Assembly: GCF_000272005.1 (NCBI RefSeq)
Contig: NZ_AKKU01000009.1
Span: forward strand, 90,540 to 154,539
Reading direction: 5' to 3'
DNA: 64,000 nucleotides
DNA from: Alishewanella agri BL06
GTDB lineage: Bacteria > Pseudomonadota > Gammaproteobacteria > Enterobacterales > Alteromonadaceae
The position numbers were made by a program, and so were the translations under genes. The notes under the pieces were generated by a model. It was not told the DNA's origin. It worked only from the letters and a program-made list of their open reading frames with translations, and searched no databases. Positions 48,418 to 57,583 of the stretch are shown here, one piece after another (within the stretch, counting starts at the first letter, position 1; each line of letters starts with the position of its first letter).

Positions 48418-50373
48418 ATGACACAGACAACAACTTATCCGGTACCGGAAAATATAAAACAACGCGCTCTTATTAATGATGAGCAATATCTGGCAATGTA
48501 TCGTGAATCCGTAGAACAACCTGATGCGTTTTGGGCGAAACATGGCCAGCGTCTGGACTGGATTAAGCCATATACACAGGTCAAAGACACCAGCTATGAA
48601 CTGGGTAAGGTAAGTATTAAGTGGTTTGCCGATGGTGTATTGAACGCCAGCGTGAATTGCCTTGATCGTCACCTGGAAAAACGCGGTAACCAGATCGCTT
48701 TTTACTGGGAAGGCGATGAGCCAGGCGTACAAAAAACTGTTACCTACCGTGAGTTATATGAAGAAGTTTGCCAACTGGCAAATGGCATGAAAGCGCTGGG
48801 CGTAGGTAAAGGTGATCGGGTCACAATTTATCTGCCAATGATTCCACAAGCAGCTGTTGCTTTATTAGCCTGTGCCCGCATCGGCGCGGTGCACTCTGTC
48901 GTCTTCGCTGGTTTCTCACCAGACGCCCTGGGTAGCCGTATTATTGACTGTGATTCCAAACTGGTGATCACCACCGATCAGGCACTGCGTGGCAGCCGTG
49001 CAACGAATTTAAAAGATAATACTGATATCGCTCTGGGCCACCTTGGCGAAAGCAACCCGGTTAAAAACGTCATTGTCATTAAACACGTTGGCCGGCCGAT
49101 TGATTTCCATCAGGGCCGTGACGTCTGGTATCACGATTTATTGGCCAAACAACCGAAAGAATGTGCACCTGAGCCAATGAATGCGGAAGATCCGTTATTT
49201 ATCCTCTATACCTCAGGCTCAACCGGTAAACCGAAAGGTGTACTGCATACTACTGGTGGCTATATGGTTTACGCTGCCATGACACATCAGTATATCTTTG
49301 ACTATCATGATGACGATATTTACTGGTGTGCAGCGGACGTCGGTTGGGTAACAGGTCACAGCTATATTATTTACGGCCCACTGGCTAACGGTGCCCGTAG
49401 CGTAATGTTTGAAGGTGTACCCACCTACCCCAGCGTAAAACGTATAGCGCAAATTGTTGATAAGTATAACGTTACTATTCTGTATACCGCGCCGACCGCC
49501 ATCCGTGCCCTGATGGCGCATGGCGATGCACCGGTAGAAGGTGCCAACCTGAGTTCATTGCGGGTACTGGGTAGCGTGGGTGAACCCATTAACCCTGAGG
49601 CCTGGAACTGGTACCACGAGAAAATTGGTAAAGGTAACTGCCCAATCGTTGACACCTGGTGGCAAACTGAAACCGGCGGTATCCTGATTACACCACTGCC
49701 AGGTGCCACTGCATTAAAGCCTGGCTCTGCTACCCGCCCCTTCTTCGGCGTCAAGCCAGCCATTGTTGATAACGAAGGTAAAACGGTTCATGGTGTGGGG
49801 GAAGGCAATCTGGTGATTACTGACAGCTGGCCTGGTCAAATGCGCACCCTGTACGGTGATCATGAACGCTTCGAGCAAACCTACTTCAGTACTTACCCTG
49901 GCACCTACTTTACCGGTGACGGTGCGCGCCGGGACGAGGATGGTTATTACTGGTTAACGGGCCGCGTTGATGACGTGTTAAACGTCTCGGGCCACCGTCT
50001 GGGTACTGCCGAAATTGAAAGTTGCCTGGTGGCACATGAAGCCATCGCTGAGGCAGCGGTAGTAGGTTACCCACATGATATAAAAGGCCAGGGCATTTAC
50101 GTTTATGTCACGCCACGCGTAGGGGTTGAACCGAGCGAAGAGCTGACCAAAGCTATTAGAGCCTGGGTGCGTGAAGAAATTTCACCCATTGCTTCGCCAG
50201 ATCTGATACAGTGGGCTCCAGCAGGCCTGCCGAAGACCCGCTCAGGTAAGATTATGCGCCGTATCCTGCGGAAAATTGCCGCCAATGAGCATGATCAGTT
50301 AGGTGATATTTCGACATTAGCCGATCCTTCAGTTGTTGAACTGTTGGTAAATAACCGCTTAAATCGGAAATAA
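48418..50373 (+). CDS. acs: Acetyl-CoA synthetase Acs
   Basis: Activates acetate to acetyl-CoA via acetyl-AMP. 651 residues, the family's length. Seen: [20 protein letters not shown] (ATP loop), [25 protein letters not shown], and the regulatory acetylation lysine K611 in [10 protein letters not shown] start it at ATG 48418 ([15 protein letters not shown]), where AGGGGA is 6 nt upstream, not at GTG 48361. It ends in a terminator, so crbR downstream is separately or partly transcribed. Confidence 0.97.
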   Translation: MTQTTTYPVPENIKQRALINDEQYLAMYRESVEQPDAFWAKHGQRLDWIKPYTQVKDTSYELGKVSIKWFADGVLNASVNCLDRHLEKRGNQIAFYWEGDEPGVQKTVTYRELYEEVCQLANGMKALGVGKGDRVTIYLPMIPQAAVALLACARIGAVHSVVFAGFSPDALGSRIIDCDSKLVITTDQALRGSRATNLKDNTDIALGHLGESNPVKNVIVIKHVGRPIDFHQGRDVWYHDLLAKQPKECAPEPMNAEDPLFILYTSGSTGKPKGVLHTTGGYMVYAAMTHQYIFDYHDDDIYWCAADVGWVTGHSYIIYGPLANGARSVMFEGVPTYPSVKRIAQIVDKYNVTILYTAPTAIRALMAHGDAPVEGANLSSLRVLGSVGEPINPEAWNWYHEKIGKGNCPIVDTWWQTETGGILITPLPGATALKPGSATRPFFGVKPAIVDNEGKTVHGVGEGNLVITDSWPGQMRTLYGDHERFEQTYFSTYPGTYFTGDGARRDEDGYYWLTGRVDDVLNVSGHRLGTAEIESCLVAHEAIAEAAVVGYPHDIKGQGIYVYVTPRVGVEPSEELTKAIRAWVREEISPIASPDLIQWAPAGLPKTRSGKIMRRILRKIAANEHDQLGDISTLADPSVVELLVNNRLNRK

Positions 50374-50422
50374 ACACACCTAACGCTATCTCCTGAGAGC
50401 GCGAGTCTCCAGTCGCAACAAA

Positions 50423-50449
50423 AAGGCCGCAACAATGCGGTCTTTTTTA
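50423..50449 (+). terminator. acs terminator
   Basis: AAGGCCGCA, loop ACAA, TGCGGTCTT (one G-U pair), then TTTT. About 50 bp after the acs stop. Confidence 0.85.
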
Positions 50450-50485
50450 TAACAATAAACAGGGTAAACACCGCTGGAGGAAACA

Positions 50486-51160
50486 ATGGCGAAGCTTATC
50501 GTCGCAGATGATCATCCGCTGTTTCGCAATGCACTGATTAATGCCATTAGCAGCACCTTTGCCACTAAAGCAACAATTGAAACCGATAGTTTTGACAGTA
50601 CCTGTGCAGCGCTGGAACAACATCCTGACGCCGACTTGTTACTGCTCGATCTGCATATGCCGGGTAACTGTGGTTTTCTCGGTTTGATTCAACTGCGGAA
50701 AAACTATCCCAGCCTACCAATAGTAGTGATTTCCGCCAGTGAAGATCTGGATGTGATTCGCCGTGTGATGGCTTTTGGCGCTTCCGCTTATGTGCCAAAA
50801 TCCGCCAAGCCACAAGATATCAGTAATGCGCTGAATGCGGTGCTGGAGGGTGAGTTTTGGGTACCGGCCGAACTTAAAAAATATGTTTTGGATCAGCAAG
50901 ATACAGAGCAGGATCTTGATCTGGCCGCCAAAGTTGCGCAGCTGACACAGCAACAATACAAGGTGCTGTACTATTTAACCGAAGGTTGGTTAAACAAGCA
51001 AATCGCATACGACCTTCATATCTCAGAAGCCACGGTTAAGGCGCATATTACGGCGATCTTCCGCAAACTGGGGTGCACTAATCGCACCCAGGTGGTGATC
51101 CAGGCACAGCGTCTAACATTGGAACCACCGGTCGATCGCGCCCTGGCGCAGCAACACTAA
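50486..51160 (+). CDS. crbR: Response regulator CrbR (NarL/LuxR type)
   Basis: 224 residues: receiver domain with phosphoacceptor D55 (LLLLDLHMPG) and a C-terminal LuxR helix-turn-helix (about 151-205, QIAYDLHISEATVKAHI). The gene is convergent with the SSS-histidine kinase and downstream of acs. In Vibrio, Pseudomonas and Shewanella the CrbS/CrbR (MxtR/ErdR) pair turns on acs and the acetate symporter; this gene is the clear counterpart. GGAGG precedes the ATG. It is the likely reader of the GACTAWRGTC motif. Confidence 0.9.
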   Translation: MAKLIVADDHPLFRNALINAISSTFATKATIETDSFDSTCAALEQHPDADLLLLDLHMPGNCGFLGLIQLRKNYPSLPIVVISASEDLDVIRRVMAFGASAYVPKSAKPQDISNALNAVLEGEFWVPAELKKYVLDQQDTEQDLDLAAKVAQLTQQQYKVLYYLTEGWLNKQIAYDLHISEATVKAHITAIFRKLGCTNRTQVVIQAQRLTLEPPVDRALAQQH

Positions 51161-51199
51161 CGACTTCACACTCACTAGCCAGCAGATTCACGCCGGAGC

Positions 51200-54100
51200 T
51201 CAGGCTCCGGCGCGTTTTAGCATTTTAAAGTGATTCAAGGTGGCACGCAGTGCACCGGGTTTTATCGGTTTTGCCAGGAACATCAGACCTTCCTCTTTTG
51301 CCAGGGCGGCTAAATCTGCTTGCGGCGATGCTGAGACTAAAATCCCTGGTACCTTACCCCAATAAGCCTGGATCTGTCGGTATAGTTCTAAACCATTCAC
51401 CTGCTGGCCTAACTGATAATCCAACAGCAGCACGTCCGGCGCCGGATGTATCGGCGCATAGGCCAATAGCTCCTGTTCATCATAGAAACATTGCACTTCG
51501 CTGATTTGCCATTGTTCCAGCAATACCTTTAACGCGGCAAGATTTGCCGCGTCATCATCGACACAAATTACTTTTAAGCCAGGCAAGGGTCGCTGTTGCA
51601 ATGACGCATTGACGATCACTTCCTGGCGGCTACTGCGCGCCATCAATGGCAAAGCAATGCTAAATACGGTACCCTTGCCCGGCCAGGAGCGGACGCTGAG
51701 GCGATGCCCCAACAACTTCGCCATCCGATGCACCACGCCAAGCCCCAGGCCTACGCCTTGTTGGCCTTTGGCAGTCGCGTCAATCCGGTAAAAATCTTCA
51801 AAGATCCGTTGTAAATCAGGCTCCGCGATACCCGGCCCGGTATCCCAGACTTGTACCACTAATTCGTTACCGCGCTTGCGACAACCGAGCAGAATACGCC
51901 CCTTAGTGGTGTATTTAATTGCGTTAGACAGCATATTCTGCAAGATACGCCGCAAGTAAGTGCCATCGGTACTCACCTGATAAGTACTGCTGCGTACGGT
52001 TAACGTCAGGCCTTTTTGACTGGCAATCAAGCGGTATTCTTCGGCCAGTTGTGCCAGCAGATCTTTTAACGCTACCGCCTGCACATTAGGCTGCAATTTA
52101 CCGTCATCCAGTTTGGCAATTTCCAGCAGAGTTGAAATCAGCTCCTCTGAGGCTTTAAGTGAATTATCCAGCTGATTCAGAATAGGCCCCTGCTGCTGAC
52201 GATCCTGAATCCCGGCCAGTGCCGCGGTAAATAAGCGGGCCGCATTCAAAGGCTGTAAAATATCGTGGCTCGCCAGGGCTAAAAACCGGGTTTTCGAGGC
52301 ATTCGCGGCTTCGGCTTCGGCCTTCGCTTGCAGCAGCTGCTGCTCAGTCTCGCGACGTCGCGCAACTTCTGCCAACAACTCATGGTTCATCTCAGAAATC
52401 GTTTGCGTCCGTTCCTGCACCCGATCTTCCAGATACTGCTTGGCCTCCGCCAGCCCCTGTACCGCTCGTACATGGTCAGAGATATCGGTAAAGCTGGTGA
52501 CAAAGCCGCCGCCCGGGATCGGATTGCCGCGCATCTCCACTACCCGACCATCGGGCCTGACACGTTGAAACACATGGGCGGTACCGTTTTTCATATGTAA
52601 GATACGTTTCTCGACATGTTCATCCGGATCGCCCGGCCCACATAAACCGCGTTCCGCATTTAACCGCACGATATCGGCTACCGGCCGGCCGACCCGAATC
52701 ATGCCCTCAGGGTAATTAAACATCTCCAGATAAGCCTTGTTCCAGGCCACCAGATTCAGATCACGGTCGACTACGCTGACGCCCTGACTTAAATGTTCCA
52801 GCGTAGAGAACAAAATTTTGCGCGAGAATTGAATCGCCTGGGTAGTATCATCAAACAGGGTTACGACATCTTCAAATGCCAGCTGCCGTCCCTCCAGCAC
52901 CGCATTGACCATGGCTGAGGCTGACGAAGCGCCTATGACCCCGGCCAGCTCGCGCTCGACGTGCTCGACCAGGCCGACACTGGGTAGGTCATCCAACTGG
53001 ATGTTTTGTTGTTGCTTGCGACCAAATTCAGCCAGGCATTCGCTGGCTCGCGGCGCGCCAACAAAGCGCTCCAGTAAAATTTTTAAATCGCTATTGTGAA
53101 TGCGGATGCGCCGTGCCGGCGTGTCCTGATGGTTGATCGGTAGATTAGGCTTTACAAAGGCTACGGCTTGCAGCCGGTCTTGCAGATTGACATTGGTCAG
53201 TAAGGAGCACAGCACATAACACAGGGTGTTAAAACCTAACGACAACAGAACACCATGACTGAGTGAATCCAGTTGGATGCCAAACATCGAGGTTGGCAGT
53301 AACCAGCCATAACCAAGCAAACCATGCTGCATAATGTCGCTGTTCAGTACCCCGGCATTGACCAATTGCGGTAGCATCAGGGTATAGAACCACAGCACCA
53401 AACCTACACTTAAGCCAGCATAGACGCCATAGGCATTGCCGCGGCGCCAATATAAGCCGCCAACCACCGCCGGCACCAACTGAATGGTCAGGGCAAAGGC
53501 CAGTAAACCGGTTTCGGCCAGTTCGTAATTGCGGGCGAAGATACTGTAATACAGGTATGACAGGCCCATCACCACGATAATCATGGTACGGCGTACCAGT
53601 AAAATCAACAGGCTGTAATCGTGCGACATGCCCTTTTGTTTGGTCGACTTTAACAAGCCCGGCATGACCACATCATTACTGATCATGGTCGACAGGGCTA
53701 AGGTCGCAATAATAATCATCGAGGTAGCAGCCGAGAAGCCGCCGATAAAGACGATAATACTGAGTGCATTCCATTCCATACTGGACGGAATTAACAACAC
53801 AAAACTGTCGGCCTGTGCCAGGATCCCCGGAAATAATTGCATGCCGGCTACGGCAATCGGAATGACCACCAGCGTGACCAGCAATAAATAGCCGGAGAAC
53901 CAGCGCCGGGCATGCCGTAAATGATGGTGCGAAACATTTTCGACAAAGGCGACATGAAATTGTCGCGGCAGTAAAAACACCGCCACCATCGCCAGTATGG
54001 TTTTGGTAATAAATTCTACCAAGCCCGGCGTATCCAGTTTCTCTTGTTGCTTAATGGAATGCTCGGTAAAGGCACGGATTGCCGATTGATCGGTATCAAG

Positions 54101-54760
54101 AATAAACACATAAACTGCAATCGCTAGCGTTAACAGCGCAAAGAGTTTCACTACCGACTCAAAGGCAATCGCCACCATCACGCCGCGGTTTTGTTCTGTT
54201 AAATGCAGTTTGCGGGTACCAAATAAAATTGCGAAGAACGCCATCGCGACAGCACTTAACAAGGCACTGTCCTGATACCACACCACTTGGCTGTCATCAA
54301 AAACACCACCCAGTAATACCTGATAGGAGCCGGCGACCGCCTTTAACTGCAGTGAAATATAGGGTACAACAACAATTAAACAAATTACCGCGGCCAGCGT
54401 CGCAATGTTCCGCCTTTTGCCATAACGCGCTGAAATAAAGTCAGCAATAGAGGTGACGTTTTGCTTTTTCGAGACATACAGCAGCTTGAATAAAAACGGC
54501 TGGGCAAAAACAAACAGCAGGATCGGTCCAAGGTAGATTGCCATATAATCCCAGCCACGGGTTACGGCTGTACCAACGGCACCATAGTAGGTCCAGGATG
54601 TGCAGTACACTGCCAGCGCCAGGCTGTAAATTAAGCCCCCATACTTTCGTATCAGACGATCGTCGGCATGGCGCTCACCCCAGTTGGCAATCCAGAACAA
54701 TCCACCGACGTACAGCAAGGCTAACAGGGCTACAGTCCAGACAGTCACACGTCTCTCCAT
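51200..54760 (-). CDS. crbS: CrbS: sodium/solute symporter-histidine kinase hybrid
   Basis: A 1186-residue sensor. A sodium:solute-symporter domain (about 13 helices, residues 1-520) is followed by a PAS domain (about 645-760). Next come a coiled linker, HisKA with H832 (ALASHDILQPLN), HATPase (NMLSNAIKYT at about 942, WDTGPGI at about 972, GVGLGLGVV at about 1002) and a C-terminal receiver with D1114 (DVLLLDYQLG). It probably senses acetate flux through its own transporter domain and phosphorylates CrbR. It is divergent from the DUF4212-symporter operon and convergent with crbR, with only 39 bp between stops. Confidence 0.93.
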   Translation of the reverse strand: MERRVTVWTVALLALLYVGGLFWIANWGERHADDRLIRKYGGLIYSLALAVYCTSWTYYGAVGTAVTRGWDYMAIYLGPILLFVFAQPFLFKLLYVSKKQNVTSIADFISARYGKRRNIATLAAVICLIVVVPYISLQLKAVAGSYQVLLGGVFDDSQVVWYQDSALLSAVAMAFFAILFGTRKLHLTEQNRGVMVAIAFESVVKLFALLTLAIAVYVFILDTDQSAIRAFTEHSIKQQEKLDTPGLVEFITKTILAMVAVFLLPRQFHVAFVENVSHHHLRHARRWFSGYLLLVTLVVIPIAVAGMQLFPGILAQADSFVLLIPSSMEWNALSIIVFIGGFSAATSMIIIATLALSTMISNDVVMPGLLKSTKQKGMSHDYSLLILLVRRTMIIVVMGLSYLYYSIFARNYELAETGLLAFALTIQLVPAVVGGLYWRRGNAYGVYAGLSVGLVLWFYTLMLPQLVNAGVLNSDIMQHGLLGYGWLLPTSMFGIQLDSLSHGVLLSLGFNTLCYVLCSLLTNVNLQDRLQAVAFVKPNLPINHQDTPARRIRIHNSDLKILLERFVGAPRASECLAEFGRKQQQNIQLDDLPSVGLVEHVERELAGVIGASSASAMVNAVLEGRQLAFEDVVTLFDDTTQAIQFSRKILFSTLEHLSQGVSVVDRDLNLVAWNKAYLEMFNYPEGMIRVGRPVADIVRLNAERGLCGPGDPDEHVEKRILHMKNGTAHVFQRVRPDGRVVEMRGNPIPGGGFVTSFTDISDHVRAVQGLAEAKQYLEDRVQERTQTISEMNHELLAEVARRRETEQQLLQAKAEAEAANASKTRFLALASHDILQPLNAARLFTAALAGIQDRQQQGPILNQLDNSLKASEELISTLLEIAKLDDGKLQPNVQAVALKDLLAQLAEEYRLIASQKGLTLTVRSSTYQVSTDGTYLRRILQNMLSNAIKYTTKGRILLGCRKRGNELVVQVWDTGPGIAEPDLQRIFEDFYRIDATAKGQQGVGLGLGVVHRMAKLLGHRLSVRSWPGKGTVFSIALPLMARSSRQEVIVNASLQQRPLPGLKVICVDDDAANLAALKVLLEQWQISEVQCFYDEQELLAYAPIHPAPDVLLLDYQLGQQVNGLELYRQIQAYWGKVPGILVSASPQADLAALAKEEGLMFLAKPIKPGALRATLNHFKMLKRAGA

Positions 54761-54823
54761 TATTATTTTTTAGCTAACTGTGGTTGTGCCCGGGCTATCT
54801 GTCAATGCCAGGCGCCCTGCCTT

Positions 54824-54866
54824 CGACTAAAGTCGGGCTAGCGCCATGGCGAACTACTGCTAGATT
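54824..54866 (+). promoter_or_regulatory. DUF4212-symporter promoter with CrbR-type dyad
   Basis: CGACTAAAGTCG (54824-54835), core GACTAAAGTC, is centred 31.5 bp upstream of TAGATT (54861-54866), with no -35 consensus. The geometry is identical to the acs promoter, and the distances from motif to ATG are 72 and 69 nt. Confidence 0.6.
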
Positions 54867-54906
54867 AAGATTGCTCTATAAAAAATAAACTAAAGGAGAC
54901 ACAACT

Positions 54907-55170
54907 ATGGCAGATCATAACATGAATGCCGCCGCTTATTGGAGCGCAAACCTGCGCCTCATAGTCATCAGCCTGGTGATCTGGGCTGTCGTATCTTACG
55001 GTTTTGGGATTTTACTGCGCCCAATGCTGGCCGGCATTAGTGTTGGCGGTACTGACTTAGGGTTCTGGTTTGCACAACAGGGTTCGATTCTCACCTTTAT
55101 CGCCTTAATCTTCTTCTATGCCTGGAGAATGAATAAGCTGGATAAAGAATTCGGCTTAGACGAGGAGTAA
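54907..55170 (+). CDS. DUF4212 small subunit of the sodium/solute symporter
   Basis: An 87-residue two-helix membrane protein (YWSANLRLIVISLVIWAVVS, then ILTFIALIFFYAWRMNKLDK). DUF4212 proteins always precede a particular acetate-type SSS permease and are thought to be its small partner. It has a good GGAGA upstream and is 7 bp before the symporter. Confidence 0.93.
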   Translation: MADHNMNAAAYWSANLRLIVISLVIWAVVSYGFGILLRPMLAGISVGGTDLGFWFAQQGSILTFIALIFFYAWRMNKLDKEFGLDEE

Positions 55171-55177
55171 GGCGCTT

Positions 55178-56944
55178 ATGAGTCAATTTGCAATTAACTT
55201 AATCTTCGTTCTCGGGTCTTTTGCGATCTATATCGGCATCGCAATTTGGGCCCGTGCTGGCTCAACCAAAGAATTCTACGTTGCCGGCGGCGGCGTTAAC
55301 CCGGTAATGAATGGTATGGCAACGGCCGCCGACTGGATGTCAGCGGCCTCGTTTATTTCAATGGCCGGCTTAATTGCTGCCGGTGGTTATGCCAACTCAA
55401 CCTATCTGATGGGTTGGACCGGCGGCTACGTGCTACTGGCCATGTTACTGGCCCCGTACTTACGTAAATTTGGTAAGTTCACCGTGCCAGACTTTATCGG
55501 CGACCGCTTCTACAGCTCTGGCGCACGTTTAGTGGCCGTAGCTTGTTTAATCATCGCTTCAGTAACCTATGTAATCGGTCAGATGACCGGTGCTGGTGTG
55601 GCGTTCTCACGCTTCCTGGAAGTAGACAGTAATACGGGTCTGATGATTGCGGCGGTGGTGGTATTTGCCTACGCGGTATTGGGTGGTATGAAAGGTATCA
55701 CTTACACTCAGGTTGCCCAGTACATCGTACTCATCATCGCCTACACTATTCCTGCAGTCTTTATTTCACTGCAATTAACCGGTAACTTCCTGCCACCGCT
55801 GGGTCTGTTTGGTACTCACGTTGAATCAGGTGTGCCGTTACTGCAAAAACTGGATGAAATCGTGCGTGAGCTCGGCTTCCAGGATTACACCGCGGATGTA
55901 TCCAACAAGCTGAACATGGTGTTATTCACGCTGTCACTGATGATTGGTACTGCCGGTTTACCACACGTTATTATCCGTTTCTTCACTGTACCTAAAGTAG
56001 CCGACGCCCGTTGGTCTGCTGGTTGGGCACTGGTGTTTATTGCCCTGCTGTATTTAACTGCACCTGCTGTGGCTTCTATGGCACGTCTGAATCTGTTAAA
56101 TACCATTTATCCAGCGGGTCCTACTGCCGATGCGATTCAGTATGCTGAGCGCCCGGATTGGATTAAAAACTGGGAAAAAACAGGCTTAATCAAGTTTGAA
56201 GATAAGAACAATGACGGTCGGATCCAACATTACAATGATGCGCCAGCTTTTGCTGAAAAAGCCGCAGAACGTGGTTGGGCCGGTAATGAGCTGACGGTAA
56301 ACAACGATATTCTGGTATTAGCTAACCCTGAAATTGCTAATCTGCCAGGTTGGGTACTGGGCTTAATTGCCGCCGGTGGTCTGGCAGCTGCACTGTCAAC
56401 GGCAGCAGGTTTGTTGTTGGCCATTTCGTCAGCTGTCAGCCATGACTTAATCAAAGGTTCGATTAATCCAAATATCAGTGAGAAAGGCGAACTGTTAGCC
56501 GCGCGGATCTCGATGGCGGTTGCTATCGTGGTCGCGACCTGGCTGGGTATGAACCCGCCCGGTTTCGCCGCCCAGGTAGTCGCACTGGCGTTTGGTATTG
56601 CAGCAGCCTCTATCTTCCCGGCACTGATGATGGGTATTTTCTCTAAACGGGTGAATAACTCAGGTGCTATCGCCGGTATGCTGGCAGGCTTGCTGTCTAC
56701 CGTTATCTATATCTTCCTGTACTTAGGCTGGTTCTTTATCCCAGGTACCGCGACTTTCGCGAATACCCCGGATAACTGGCTGTTTGGTATCTCGCCACTG
56801 TCTTTCGGTGCAGTTGGTGCGATGATCAACTTTGCTGTGGCCTTCGCGGTGTCTTCAGTGACTGCTGCGCCACCACAACGGGTACAGGATCTGGTTGAAA
56901 GCGTGCGTTACCCACGCGGCGCAGGAAAAGCTGTCGACCATTAA
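55178..56944 (+). CDS. Sodium:solute symporter, acetate-type (ActP-related)
   Basis: A 588-residue permease with about 13 transmembrane helices. The SSS signatures include YVAGGGVNPVMNGMATAADWMSA-type substrate and sodium motifs near residue 27-50 and ATAAGLLLAISSAVSHDL-like HR8. A hydrophilic loop at about 320-385 contains DKNNDGRIQ (from residue 342), an EF-hand-like calcium loop. It works with DUF4212 in uptake of acetate or similar short acids, feeding Acs. It ends with GKAVDH and two hairpins. Confidence 0.93.
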   Translation: MSQFAINLIFVLGSFAIYIGIAIWARAGSTKEFYVAGGGVNPVMNGMATAADWMSAASFISMAGLIAAGGYANSTYLMGWTGGYVLLAMLLAPYLRKFGKFTVPDFIGDRFYSSGARLVAVACLIIASVTYVIGQMTGAGVAFSRFLEVDSNTGLMIAAVVVFAYAVLGGMKGITYTQVAQYIVLIIAYTIPAVFISLQLTGNFLPPLGLFGTHVESGVPLLQKLDEIVRELGFQDYTADVSNKLNMVLFTLSLMIGTAGLPHVIIRFFTVPKVADARWSAGWALVFIALLYLTAPAVASMARLNLLNTIYPAGPTADAIQYAERPDWIKNWEKTGLIKFEDKNNDGRIQHYNDAPAFAEKAAERGWAGNELTVNNDILVLANPEIANLPGWVLGLIAAGGLAAALSTAAGLLLAISSAVSHDLIKGSINPNISEKGELLAARISMAVAIVVATWLGMNPPGFAAQVVALAFGIAAASIFPALMMGIFSKRVNNSGAIAGMLAGLLSTVIYIFLYLGWFFIPGTATFANTPDNWLFGISPLSFGAVGAMINFAVAFAVSSVTAAPPQRVQDLVESVRYPRGAGKAVDH

Positions 56945-56951
56945 CAGCAGG

Positions 56952-57027
56952 TGCAGAACAACAATAGTCGCTATCCGTTGTTGTTCTGCAGTACACTCGG
57001 GCTTTCAGTTGAAAGCCCGAATTTTTT
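56952..57027 (+). terminator. Two tandem hairpins after the symporter; the second is a terminator
   Basis: First: TGCAGAACAACAA/TTGTTGTTCTGCA (56952-56990, perfect 13-bp arms). Second: TCGGGCTTTC-AGTT-GAAAGCCCGA followed by ATTTTTT (56997-57027). The first may stabilise the mRNA or add termination. Confidence 0.88.
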
Positions 57028-57039
57028 AGGAAATCCATT

Positions 57040-57570
57040 ATGTTGTGGGAATTTATTGCAACGATTTTTGCCGGTCTTGGCGCTGCAGGTATCGCCCTGT
57101 TTATCCGTACCCTCAGCCGTAAAAAAGCCCCCCGCTGGTTAATACCGGTATTTGCCGGTGCCGGTATGCTCGGCTTTCAGATCCACAGCGAATATAGCTG
57201 GTTTGAACATCAAAGTAGTCGTTTACCCGAAGGTGTAGAAGTGGTCAGAACAGTACAGGAAACGGCACCCTGGCGCCCCTGGAGCTTCTGGTATCCGCAA
57301 ACGCTGCGCTTTATTGCCGCAGATATCCAAAATGCTGCAGTGAATCAGCGTAACCCGGAGCTGATGTTGGTTGATCTGTATTTTTTCGAACGCCGGATGA
57401 GTGCCCGCCGGGTGCCGCAAGTCATCCATTGCACCGCCAATGCCAGAGCCGATTTTACTGAGGCGCTACAGATCCCGGCGCCGGGCGATGCGTTAACTGA
57501 AGATTGGCGCCCGCTAGAGGCGGAAGATCCGTTACTCGCCTTGGTCTGTGCCAAGGCTAAAACTAAGTAA
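57040..57570 (+). CDS. Hypothetical membrane protein in the acetate cluster
   Basis: A 176-residue protein with two N-terminal membrane helices (about 4-22 and 33-49) and a soluble remainder (YFFERRMSARRVPQVIHC). I do not recognise the family. AGGAAA precedes the ATG directly after the terminator, so expression depends on read-through or an unseen promoter. Its stop lies 14 bp before the DUF294 gene, so they are one unit. Confidence 0.75.
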   Translation: MLWEFIATIFAGLGAAGIALFIRTLSRKKAPRWLIPVFAGAGMLGFQIHSEYSWFEHQSSRLPEGVEVVRTVQETAPWRPWSFWYPQTLRFIAADIQNAAVNQRNPELMLVDLYFFERRMSARRVPQVIHCTANARADFTEALQIPAPGDALTEDWRPLEAEDPLLALVCAKAKTK

Positions 57571-57583
57571 AACAGGTGCCCTG

